Assembly: GCA_018896395.1 (NCBI GenBank)
Contig: JAHIMN010000136.1
Location: 1-7,123, forward strand
Reading direction: 5' to 3'
Source: Verrucomicrobiota bacterium
Lineage (GTDB): Bacteria; Verrucomicrobiota; Kiritimatiellia; JAAZAB01
DNA length: 7,123 bases
In this document: positions 1 through 5,154 of the stretch, in pieces
How positions within the stretch are numbered: the stretch's first letter is position 1
How the letters are laid out: each line of letters starts with the position of its first letter
Translations under genes and position numbers: made by a program
Notes under the pieces: generated by a model
Database searches by the model: none
What the model was told of the DNA's origin: nothing
Seen by the model: the letters and a program-made list of their open reading frames with translations, nothing else

Positions 1-877
1 CCTCGATGGGGTAGGTGGCTTCCAGCTTGTCGCGGTCATAGGCGCGCACCTGTGGTTCGCCGATCCGGGCATCCAGGTAGCCCCGGTTATGGTAGATTGC
101 GCGCAACAGGTTGCGGTCGGCGTTAAGGTCGTCCGAATTATAGGCGCCGCGCTTGGTGAAAAACGAAAAGATGTTCCAGAGCCGCGGCTTGAGCGCCTCT
201 TCCAAGACGTCGGGCGGCACCGACTGCTCCGAGATGGCCGGCTGGTGCTTGAGTCCGGAGATCAGGCGTTGCCACGGACCGGGGGGCACATAGGTGTTGC
301 CGGTGAAATACACCTTCCGCAGGCTGGCCCGCTCCCCCTCATTGACGGTTGCGGTGACATTGGCAAACCCATTGGATTTATTCACGTCGATTACCCACGC
401 CAGGGCGGCGTCGTGATAATAGCGCTGGTGATACTCGGCGAGCACCTTGCGCGACTGCAGGCTCATGACGGCGTCATCCACAAAATCGCCGACTTCCAGT
501 TCCAGCCACTGGCGGACCTTTTTTTCACCAATGGCTTCCGCGCCGTTCACGATCACGGGCTTTTCCAGTCGCGGCCGCGGCTCAACCACGTAGGTCAGGT
601 CGAAAGCGTTCGGCCGGTCCGGCACGGGCGTGAGTTCGGAATCCACGAAGGAAAAACGCTCCGTGCCCAGCAGGGTCTTCACATCGCGGGAGATGCGGCG
701 CTGATCCACTGCGTCGCCGGTGTGGACGCTGAGATAGGCGAACACAAAAGCCTCGTCCTGGAGTGCGAGACTGCGCGAGACCACCTTAACCTCGCGGATT
801 ACGGCGGCGGCGTGGAGTACCGTCGGCAGGAGGAGCCATCCGATTGCTACCAAGCGGCAGACCCGGGGAAGGCTCAT
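1..877 (-). CDS. bamA: Outer-membrane protein assembly factor BamA, N-terminal part (runs off left edge)
   Basis: I translated this frame by hand: 292 codons are open from the ATG at 877 to the window edge, with no stop. BamA is the Omp85-family beta-barrel that folds and inserts other outer-membrane proteins; periplasmic POTRA domains precede the barrel. Residues 1-25 look like a signal peptide (R5/R8, then a hydrophobic stretch to L21, with cleavage likely at the alanines 23-25). POTRA-like modules follow at about 26-100, 104-182 and from 184 on. The third has the typical FTGN (191-194) and, after a WNIFSFFTKRGAY segment, the Y..NRGYLDA motif (262-270) seen in BamA POTRA domains. The remaining POTRAs and the barrel would lie beyond the edge. 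AAAGGGAAG just upstream acts as the ribosome binding site. The ATG overlaps the dnaB stop by 4 nt (ATGA), suggesting translational coupling. A general Omp85/TamA-like protein is the alternative, but BamA fits better. Confidence 0.88.
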   Translation of the reverse strand, partial: MSLPRVCRLVAIGWLLLPTVLHAAAVIREVKVVSRSLALQDEAFVFAYLSVHTGDAVDQRRISRDVKTLLGTERFSFVDSELTPVPDRPNAFDLTYVVEPRPRLEKPVIVNGAEAIGEKKVRQWLELEVGDFVDDAVMSLQSRKVLAEYHQRYYHDAALAWVIDVNKSNGFANVTATVNEGERASLRKVYFTGNTYVPPGPWQRLISGLKHQPAISEQSVPPDVLEEALKPRLWNIFSFFTKRGAYNSDDLNADRNLLRAIYHNRGYLDARIGEPQVRAYDRDKLEATYPIE

Positions 878-2334
878 GCTTCCCTTTCCGGCGTGCGGTC
901 CGTCTCCTGGCCGTAGGCAACCTGCGCCTTGTAATTTTCGAAGCGCATGATTTCGTCGCGAAATGTGAGCGTAATGTTGCCCGTGGGCCCGTTGCGCTGT
1001 TTGGCGATGTTGACGTGAGCTACGTTGGGGTTTTCTTCCGGCGCGTTGCCGCCTCCGTTGCTCGCATCGCCTTTGTTATCGTCCTTGTACTTGCTGGGCC
1101 GGTACAACAGACACACGACATCAGCGTCTTGTTCGATGGCGCCCGAATCGCGCAGGTCGGCCAGGCGGGGTTTGCCTTCCCGCTCGCGGGCTTCCGGCGC
1201 GCGATTGAGCTGGCTGACCGCCAGGACCGGAACCTTCAACTCCTTGGCCATGTTTTTCAGCGATCCCGAAATGAAGGCGATTTCCTGTTGGCGGCCCTCG
1301 CGACTGCGTTCCTTGGCATGCAGCAGTTGCAGATAGTCAACGACAAACAGCTCGATCCCGTGTTTTTTTTTCATACGCCGGGCGCGGGAGCGCAGTTCCA
1401 GGATTTCCAGGCCGCCCGTGTCGTCCAGGAAGATCGGAGCCTTCATCAGGATATCGGCCGCTTGGGCCAGCAAGCCATGATTCGTCGGGGTAATCTGTCC
1501 GGAGGCGATCCGATGCGCCGGCACTTCGGCACGGCTACTCAGCATGCGCATGACCAGTTGTTCCCGCGACATTTCCAGACTGAAGATCCCCACCGGCCGG
1601 GGCTGGTTGTCCGTCCGACCGAGGACGACGTGTTCGACGATATTCATGGCCAACGACGTTTTACCCATGGAGGGCCGCGCCGCCAGCACAATAAGTTCCT
1701 CGTTGTGCAGGCCCAGTAGCATTGCATCGATATCAGTGTAGCCGGTTGGAATTCCGCTGATCCCCTTCCCGGTTAACTTGATATGCTCAATGAGCTCCAT
1801 CGTTTGCTTGACGGCCGGTTTCCAGGGCAACATGCTGCCGTGCCGATTCTCGGAAATGCTGAAGAAATCCTGTTCCACCTTGGACAGGACATGGTCGGCG
1901 TCCTCATCGGATGTATAACATTCTTGTTCGGAATTGCGGGAACAGTCCACGATGCGTCGCAGGAGATGCTGTTGGCGGACCATGTCGATGTAGTATTCGG
2001 CGTGGGCGGCCGTTGGAATGGCGTCCAGAAGGTGGTTCAGGTAGGCGGTGCCGCCGATCTCATTCAGCTTGCCCTGCGCGGACAAACGATCGGCTAATGT
2101 GAGCACATCAATGGGACGCAGAGCCTGCGCCATGTCCTGCATGGCGGCGAAAATGACCTGATGGGCGCGCCCGTAAAAGGATTCCGCCGTGATTTGCTTC
2201 TCGATGCAGAAGTCATACACTTTCTGGGCATCAAGAAGGATGGCGCCCAACACGCCCCGCTCCGCATCTTCATTATACAAAGGCTTGCGATCATGGCTCG
2301 CCGGTACACCGGCGGAACCGATCTCCGCGGACAT
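874..2334 (-). CDS. dnaB: Replicative DNA helicase DnaB
   Basis: Hexameric 5'-3' helicase that unwinds DNA at the replication fork and binds primase. With the ATG at 2334 it is 486 residues, normal for the family. The N-terminal primase-interacting domain covers about residues 17-120, and the RecA-like ATPase domain about 190-470. Visible motifs are Walker A ARPSMGKTS (219-227), the FSLEM glutamate (254), Walker B LFVVDYLQLL (329-338), the VSQLNR sensor region (about 373-378), ADLRDSGAIEQDAD (392-405) and AKQRNGPTG (444-452), which carries the arginine-finger region. A Gly/Asn-rich stretch at about 418-438 seems somewhat longer than usual. No intein or frameshift is seen. A longer reading begins at a TTG at 2349 inside rplI, but GGAG at 2344-2347 sits 9 nt before the ATG at 2334, which I prefer; that leaves 4 nt after the rplI stop. 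The TGA stop overlaps the bamA start. Confidence 0.97.
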   Translation of the reverse strand: MSAEIGSAGVPASHDRKPLYNEDAERGVLGAILLDAQKVYDFCIEKQITAESFYGRAHQVIFAAMQDMAQALRPIDVLTLADRLSAQGKLNEIGGTAYLNHLLDAIPTAAHAEYYIDMVRQQHLLRRIVDCSRNSEQECYTSDEDADHVLSKVEQDFFSISENRHGSMLPWKPAVKQTMELIEHIKLTGKGISGIPTGYTDIDAMLLGLHNEELIVLAARPSMGKTSLAMNIVEHVVLGRTDNQPRPVGIFSLEMSREQLVMRMLSSRAEVPAHRIASGQITPTNHGLLAQAADILMKAPIFLDDTGGLEILELRSRARRMKKKHGIELFVVDYLQLLHAKERSREGRQQEIAFISGSLKNMAKELKVPVLAVSQLNRAPEAREREGKPRLADLRDSGAIEQDADVVCLLYRPSKYKDDNKGDASNGGGNAPEENPNVAHVNIAKQRNGPTGNITLTFRDEIMRFENYKAQVAYGQETDRTPEREA

Positions 2335-2338
2335 GATA

Positions 2339-2788
2339 TTATTCTCCAACTACCCAGACTTTCAGCGATGCCTCGACCTCGGGATGCAATTTGACCTTGA
2401 CTGTGTAAACGCCCAGTTCGCGAATGGGTTCCGCCAAGTGGATTTTACGCCGATCGAGCTCGATTTTCTGCGCCTTGAGCGTGTCGGCGATGTCGTTGGC
2501 ATTGACCGACCCGAAGAGCTTGTCGTTGTCGCCCACCTTCACCGGAATGGTGCAGGAAAGCTGTTCGAGGACCTGGGCCAGCGCCTGGGCCGCCGCGCGA
2601 TCTTTCTGCTGGCGGCTCTCGCGCTCCAGCCGGTTTTTCTCCAGGCGTTTCAAAGCGGCATGACTGATGCTCGAGGCCAGTTTGCGGGGCAGGAGATAAT
2701 TACGGGCATAGCCCTCAGTCACCTTCACCGTCTGGCCTTCCAGTCCCAGTCCTTCCACGTCTGCCATCAGAATCAATTCCAGCGCCAT
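2339..2788 (-). CDS. rplI: 50S ribosomal protein L9
   Basis: L9 binds 23S rRNA at the base of the L1 stalk and helps keep reading frame. At 149 residues it has the usual full length. The N-terminal rRNA-binding domain (about 1-50) shows the signature GYARNYLLPRKLA (26-38). A charged connecting helix spans about 41-75, and the C-terminal domain (about 79-149) has KLFGSV (90-95) and the IRELG...VKLHPEV region (122-138). The start is ATG, preceded by GGGGA as a modest ribosome binding site. It lies 16 nt after rpsR and 4 nt before dnaB, so rpsR-rplI-dnaB is very likely one transcript, as in many bacteria. Confidence 0.97.
   Translation of the reverse strand: MALELILMADVEGLGLEGQTVKVTEGYARNYLLPRKLASSISHAALKRLEKNRLERESRQQKDRAAAQALAQVLEQLSCTIPVKVGDNDKLFGSVNANDIADTLKAQKIELDRRKIHLAEPIRELGVYTVKVKLHPEVEASLKVWVVGE
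2344..2347 (-). promoter_or_regulatory. Ribosome binding site that sets the dnaB start
   Basis: GGAG on the minus strand lies inside the last codons of rplI and 9 nt before the ATG at 2334. The alternative TTG start at 2347-2349 shares a base with this GGAG and would have no ribosome binding site of its own at normal spacing. This supports the shorter DnaB. Confidence 0.6.
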
Positions 2789-2804
2789 GTGTTCCCCGGC
2801 CTTT

Positions 2805-3056
2805 CTATCGAACGAATCCCATGATCCGCGCCCGGCGGATCGCGTTTTTCAGTTGCCGTTGCTGTTTGGTCGTTGTGCCCGTAATGCGACTGGGCATGAT
2901 TTTGCCGTGCTCGGTCATGAATTTTTTCAACAGTTCGGCATCCTTATGGTCAATGCGGTGAATGCCTTCCAGATACCGGCATCGTTTTTCTTCCGAGAAG
3001 AAGCCAAAACTTTCCCGGGGTTCCCGTTTACGAACGATTTTCTTGCTCTTCTTCAC
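2805..3056 (-). CDS. rpsR: 30S ribosomal protein S18
   Basis: S18 forms a heterodimer with S6 on the 30S platform and contacts 16S rRNA. The 83-residue protein has a basic N-terminus (KKSKKIVRKRE) and the diagnostic core GKIMPSRITGTTTKQQRQLKNAIRRARIMGF at about residues 51-81. Only one cysteine (C26) remains in the region that carries a Cys cluster in zinc-containing S18 proteins, so this is a cysteine-poor form. The start is GTG at 3056 and is fixed by a strong ribosome binding site, AGGAGG at 3062-3067. A repeat-filled 249-bp gap separates it from ssb, whereas rplI follows after 16 nt. Confidence 0.97.
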   Translation of the reverse strand: MKKSKKIVRKREPRESFGFFSEEKRCRYLEGIHRIDHKDAELLKKFMTEHGKIMPSRITGTTTKQQRQLKNAIRRARIMGFVR

Positions 3057-3060
3057 GCTA

Positions 3061-3067
3061 ACCTCCT
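3061..3067 (-). promoter_or_regulatory. Strong ribosome binding site of rpsR
   Basis: AGGAGGT on the minus strand, 4-5 nt before the GTG at 3056. It is a near-perfect anti-16S match and confirms GTG as the rpsR start. Confidence 0.75.
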
Positions 3068-3103
3068 GTGGTCCTTCATGTTAATTGGAAAACGTAACTA
3101 CTC

Positions 3104-3290
3104 ACCACGGATTACCCCGCCTGGGGCGGGGCGAGCACGGATGCTTGCCACGCTAAAGGCGTGGGCACGGATATTTCTGATTCAGACGACAAAAGGAAAA
3201 GGACAGAAGACATGTGAATGGATTTTTTTCCATGATCAGTGTTATCCGTGACATCCGTGGTTCCGCCTGTGCGGATCCGCCGGGGCGGAA
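3104..3290 (+). repeat. Composite nested palindromic repeat between ssb and rpsR
   Basis: No gene is visible in 3057-3305. ACCACGGAT (3104-3112) is the exact reverse complement of ATCCGTGGT (3253-3261), and CACGGATA (3166-3173) of TATCCGTG (3243-3250); a further GCACGGAT lies at 3135-3142. Smaller hairpins sit between and beside these arms: CCCCGCC/GGCGGGG with a 3-nt loop (3115-3131), CCACGC/GCGTGG (about 3148-3164), ATGGA/TCCAT around six T (3218-3233), TTCCGCC (3261-3267) with GGCGGAA (3284-3290), and TCCGCC/GGCGGA (3276-3289). The outer CACGGAT/ATCCGTG arms resemble a repeat style I recall from planctomycete and verrucomicrobial genomes. None of the hairpins is followed by a T tract on the minus strand, so none reads as a terminator for this operon. 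Confidence 0.75.
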
Positions 3291-3305
3291 AAAATATCCC
3301 TCTGC

Positions 3306-3773
3306 TTAAAACGGCAAATTGTCGTCGTCGCCTTTTCCTTCGCCAGGCGCCGCTGACGCCGACGGCTCTGAGGGTTCACTTGCCGCGGCTGGCGCGCCCT
3401 GCGGTTGGCCTGCCTCGGAAGCCGCACTTGGTTCCGCCGGTCGTTTCAGCCGGTCGAGGAACTGGATGCGATCGGCATTTACCCGCAACCGGCTTTTCTT
3501 TTCGCCGTTGGTTTCCCATTGCTCGTAACGGAGCGATCCTTCGACCAGGATGGCGGATCCCTTTTTCAGATATTCCCCGGCCGTTTCCGCCTGCCTTTCC
3601 CAGGCCACGACGCCAACATAACACGTTTCTTCCTTGAACTCGCCTGAGGTCGTCCGGTATTTCCGGTTAATGGCCATGTTCAAATCCGCCACGGCCTTAC
3701 CGGACGGGATGTATCGGATTTCGGGGTCCCGCGTCAGATTGCCGATCAGAAAAACCCGGTTGAGATTAGCCAT
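3306..3773 (-). CDS. ssb: Single-stranded DNA-binding protein
   Basis: SSB coats single-stranded DNA in replication, recombination and repair and recruits partners through its C-terminal tip. The protein is 155 residues from the ATG at 3773. The OB-fold covers about 1-107: it opens MANLNRVFLIGNLTRDPEIRY, with VAWERQAETAGEYLKKGS (56-73) and aromatic residues W58 and W86 at the positions used for DNA stacking. A Pro/Ala/Ser/Glu-rich disordered linker (about 111-146) leads to the acidic tip DDDNLPF (149-155), the classic partner-binding tail. AGGAGG at 3783-3788 lies 9 nt before this ATG. The frame stays open another 33 codons upstream, to an ATG at 3872, but those codons run into an AT-rich repeat and should not be annotated as protein. 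It sits between rpsF and rpsR, a common arrangement. Confidence 0.97.
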   Translation of the reverse strand: MANLNRVFLIGNLTRDPEIRYIPSGKAVADLNMAINRKYRTTSGEFKEETCYVGVVAWERQAETAGEYLKKGSAILVEGSLRYEQWETNGEKKSRLRVNADRIQFLDRLKRPAEPSAASEAGQPQGAPAAASEPSEPSASAAPGEGKGDDDNLPF

Positions 3774-3782
3774 GGCCTCGTT

Positions 3783-3788
3783 CCTCCT
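3783..3788 (-). promoter_or_regulatory. Ribosome binding site that sets the ssb start
   Basis: AGGAGG on the minus strand, 9 nt before the ATG at 3773. It decides against the in-frame ATG at 3872, which would add 33 repeat-encoded residues before the OB-fold. Confidence 0.8.
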
Positions 3789-3816
3789 GGTGCGGTTGAT
3801 GGATGTGTGACTATGA

Positions 3817-3946
3817 AAATCCGAAATTCGAAGCACGAAATCCGAAACAAATTCAAAATTCAAATTTTCCAATAATTAAAATGATCGTGTTTTTAGCGTT
3901 TGGCGTCTTAATTTGTTTCGGATTTCGGATTTCGATATTCGGATTT
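3817..3946 (+). repeat. Imperfect 36-bp inverted repeat between rpsF and ssb
   Basis: The left arm 3817-3852 and the right arm 3911-3946 are reverse complements at 31 of 36 positions. Both are built from the short motif AAATCCGAAA / TTTCGGATTT. The 58-bp spacer (3853-3910) is very AT-rich. The element fills most of the 188-bp gap between rpsF (ends 3962) and ssb (starts 3773), and its composition differs sharply from the GC-rich genes around it. Similar arrays, often mistranslated as 'FEFRISDF'-like peptides, are familiar from planctomycete and verrucomicrobial genomes; that is recollection, not a search. The AT-rich spacer could also hold a promoter for ssb, but I cannot pick a convincing -35/-10 pair. 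Confidence 0.8.
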
Positions 3947-3961
3947 ACGTCCTATGTCTGC

Positions 3962-4399
3962 CTATGTTTTGGCGGGTTTTCCCGCCTCCGCAGGGACGGG
4001 CTTCCCGCCATAGGCGGGTCTGCCTATGGACGATCCGCCATTGGCGGGTCCGCCTACGGCAGAAACCGCCTGCTTGGCGCCTTTATCCGCTTCTTTGGCG
4101 GAATCGCGCGCGGGCGGCGGCGCGCGGGTGATTTGCACCCGGAAGACGTCCTCGTTCAGTTTGTAGCGCTCGCGCAGGGGCGCGATTTTCGCAGGGTCGA
4201 GGGTGAACGTTATCAGCACGTAAAAACCCGCATCCTTTTTCTTCAGCCGCCGCGCAAACGTTTGGCGCCCCATGCGCGTGGTGTGCTCCACCGTGCCCCC
4301 CTGTTTTGTGATCTCAACGCGGATTTTATCCAGTTTGTCTTCCAGCGTCTGCTCGTCCACCGGTTGTGACAGAATAATCAAGCCTTCGTATTTTTTCAA
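3962..4399 (-). CDS. rpsF: 30S ribosomal protein S6 with repeat-encoded C-terminal extension
   Basis: S6 binds 16S rRNA on the 30S platform together with S18. Residues 1-92 form the usual ferredoxin-like S6 core: MKKYEGLIIL start, GGTVEHTTRMGRQTFARRLKKKDAGFYVL at about 34-62, then the LNEDVFRVQITR strand at 81-92. The normal protein ends near here. This one continues for about 53 residues. After a charged linker, residues 112-132 hold a 10-residue tandem repeat (VGGPANGGSS / IGRPAYGGKP), translated from a GC-rich palindromic DNA repeat. The tail ends AEAGKPAKT before TAG. The start codon is TTG at 4399, supported by AAGGAG at 4406-4411 with 6-nt spacing; the nearby ATG at 4416 is out of frame. 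pth ends 13 nt upstream. The core is certain; whether the tail does anything is unknown. Confidence 0.96.
   Translation of the reverse strand: MKKYEGLIILSQPVDEQTLEDKLDKIRVEITKQGGTVEHTTRMGRQTFARRLKKKDAGFYVLITFTLDPAKIAPLRERYKLNEDVFRVQITRAPPPARDSAKEADKGAKQAVSAVGGPANGGSSIGRPAYGGKPVPAEAGKPAKT
3971..4064 (+). repeat. GC-rich miniature palindromes inside the 3' end of rpsF
   Basis: Two tandem 30-bp units, 4005-4034 and 4035-4064, match at 24 of 30 positions. Each begins CCGCCAT(A/T)GGCGGG. They form overlapping potential hairpins: CCCGCC-ATA-GGCGGG (4004-4018), CATAGGC...GCCTATG (4009-4028), CCGCC-ATT-GGCGG (4035-4047) and GGCGG-GT-CCGCC (4043-4054). A further perfect hairpin, GGCGGG-TTTT-CCCGCC (3971-3986), lies just before the rpsF stop. 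Because each unit is exactly 10 codons, the duplication keeps the rpsF frame and gives a 10-residue protein repeat. The same CCGCC/GGCGG hairpin type occurs in the ssb-rpsR gap. Confidence 0.85.
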
Positions 4400-4405
4400 G
4401 CGTTT

Positions 4406-4411
4406 CTCCTT
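4406..4411 (-). promoter_or_regulatory. Ribosome binding site supporting the TTG start of rpsF
   Basis: AAGGAG on the minus strand, 6 nt before the TTG at 4399, placed in the 13-nt gap after the pth stop. No in-frame ATG exists in the vicinity, so the TTG start is well supported. Confidence 0.75.
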
Positions 4412-4412
4412 G

Positions 4413-4976
4413 TCATTGCGTGTTGAACTTGTTCATGGCGGCCTCCGCGCCGTGTGCTACCAAGTATTGCGCTGCATCGGCGGCCGTGACGATCATCGCG
4501 TGCACGCTGTCCCGCAGGTCGGCCGCAAAGGGCGTCAGCACGTGCGCAACCAAATCATTGTCTTCCCGTCGGCCTATGCCCAGCCGGAGTCGTACAAATG
4601 GATCCTGTCCCAAATGTTCGAGAATGGAAAACAACCCCTTGTGCCCGCCATCGCTTCCGCCAACCCGAATCCGTAATCGGCCCACCGGCAGATCGGCGTC
4701 GTCTAAAATGACGAGCAGATCGGCCGGACTGATGCCCAGCTTGCGGGTTATGGCCGCCACTACCGGGCCGCTTTGATTCATGTAAGCGCAGGGCTTGACC
4801 AGCAGGGCCTTCTCCCCGCCCAGCATCGTCCGGGTCAGGCGCGCCTGAAAACGGAAACTGCGCCGCAAGGTGCAGTCACATCGTTCGGCCAATGCATCAA
4901 TAACCTCAAAGCCGACATTATGCGGCGTGTGCTCGTATTCTTTTCCGGGATTGCCCAACCCCACGATCAGTTTCAC
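4413..4976 (-). CDS. pth: Peptidyl-tRNA hydrolase
   Basis: Cleaves the ester bond of peptidyl-tRNAs that drop off ribosomes, recycling tRNA in the cytoplasm. The 187 residues match the usual size. The N-terminus MKLIVGLGNPGKEYEHTPHNVGFEV carries N9 and the catalytic H19 (E. coli N10/H20), AYMNQSG gives M66/N67 (E. coli M67/N68), and VILDDADLPVG gives D92 (E. coli D93). The GGHNGL motif common in this family reads GGHKGL here (111-116), so the Asn equivalent to E. coli N114 is K113. The start is GTG at 4976, with a G-rich AGGGGG 4 nt upstream as a modest ribosome binding site. A 178-bp repeat-bearing gap separates it from rplY; rpsF follows after 13 nt. Confidence 0.97.
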   Translation of the reverse strand: MKLIVGLGNPGKEYEHTPHNVGFEVIDALAERCDCTLRRSFRFQARLTRTMLGGEKALLVKPCAYMNQSGPVVAAITRKLGISPADLLVILDDADLPVGRLRIRVGGSDGGHKGLFSILEHLGQDPFVRLRLGIGRREDNDLVAHVLTPFAADLRDSVHAMIVTAADAAQYLVAHGAEAAMNKFNTQ

Positions 4977-4986
4977 TCTTCCCCCT

Positions 4987-5124
4987 CTCGCCTGGGCGAA
5001 GCGCTTCGGACTTCGGCGAGCTCAGTCGAGCCGCGGAGCCTGGTCGCGAAGCCGCTTCGGCGGGACACGTCGGCGTTCTCCGGGATGCCCCGATTGCGAC
5101 TCGCCCTCGCCTGGGCGAAGCGCT
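4987..5124 (+). repeat. Palindrome-rich gap with 19-bp direct repeat between rplY and pth
   Basis: The 178-bp gap 4977-5154 shows no gene. The exact 19-mer ctcgcctgggcgaagcgct occurs at 4987-5005 and again at 5106-5124. The first copy runs into the perfect 12-bp palindrome cgaagcgcttcg (4997-5008). Between the copies are more GAAGC/GCTTC and CGGC/GCCG inverted pieces, for example around 5045-5060. This resembles REP-like intergenic elements. On the minus strand none of these stems is followed by a T tract, so I do not call a terminator. A 75-codon minus-strand reading across 4918-5145 is just repeat sequence overlapping pth in another frame. Confidence 0.65.
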
Positions 5125-5154
5125 ATAGCGTAGCCGGGAGCACATCGTGGCGAA

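Noticed and set aside
89..916. Long plus-strand open frame of 275 codons
   Set aside because: It lies antisense to the bamA frame, which carries a signal peptide and POTRA motifs; the plus-strand product shows no recognisable family and is rich in Gly/His/Arg as expected for a shadow.
844..1719. Plus-strand open frame of 291 codons opposite dnaB
   Set aside because: Exactly antisense to conserved DnaB motifs; no ribosome binding site or known domain. Other plus-strand frames across prs, pth and rplY were rejected for the same reason.
3262..3296. GC hairpin next to a run of A as a terminator of ssb
   Set aside because: On the minus strand the T run precedes rather than follows the hairpin, and it sits at the ssb stop side with the wrong order for intrinsic termination.
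3971..3986. GGCGGG-TTTT-CCCGCC hairpin as a rho-independent terminator after rpsF
   Set aside because: It lies before the rpsF stop and, on the minus strand, is followed by AAAACA rather than a T tract; the T-rich side is wrong for the transcribed strand.
3104..4064. CRISPR array
   Set aside because: Repeats differ in sequence between sites, are not regularly spaced, and no cas gene is present.
3803..4369. Plus-strand frame with hydrophobic FGFRISIFGF-like start
   Set aside because: Its first part is translated AT-rich repeat and the rest is antisense to rpsF; not a membrane protein gene.
4918..5145. Minus-strand 75-codon reading starting at 5145
   Set aside because: Arg/Ser/Pro-rich translation of the REP-like gap running out of frame into pth; no motif or ribosome binding site.
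3057..5154. Insertion sequence or prophage remnant
   Set aside because: No transposase, integrase or phage gene is encoded; the repeats are short palindromes without coding capacity.
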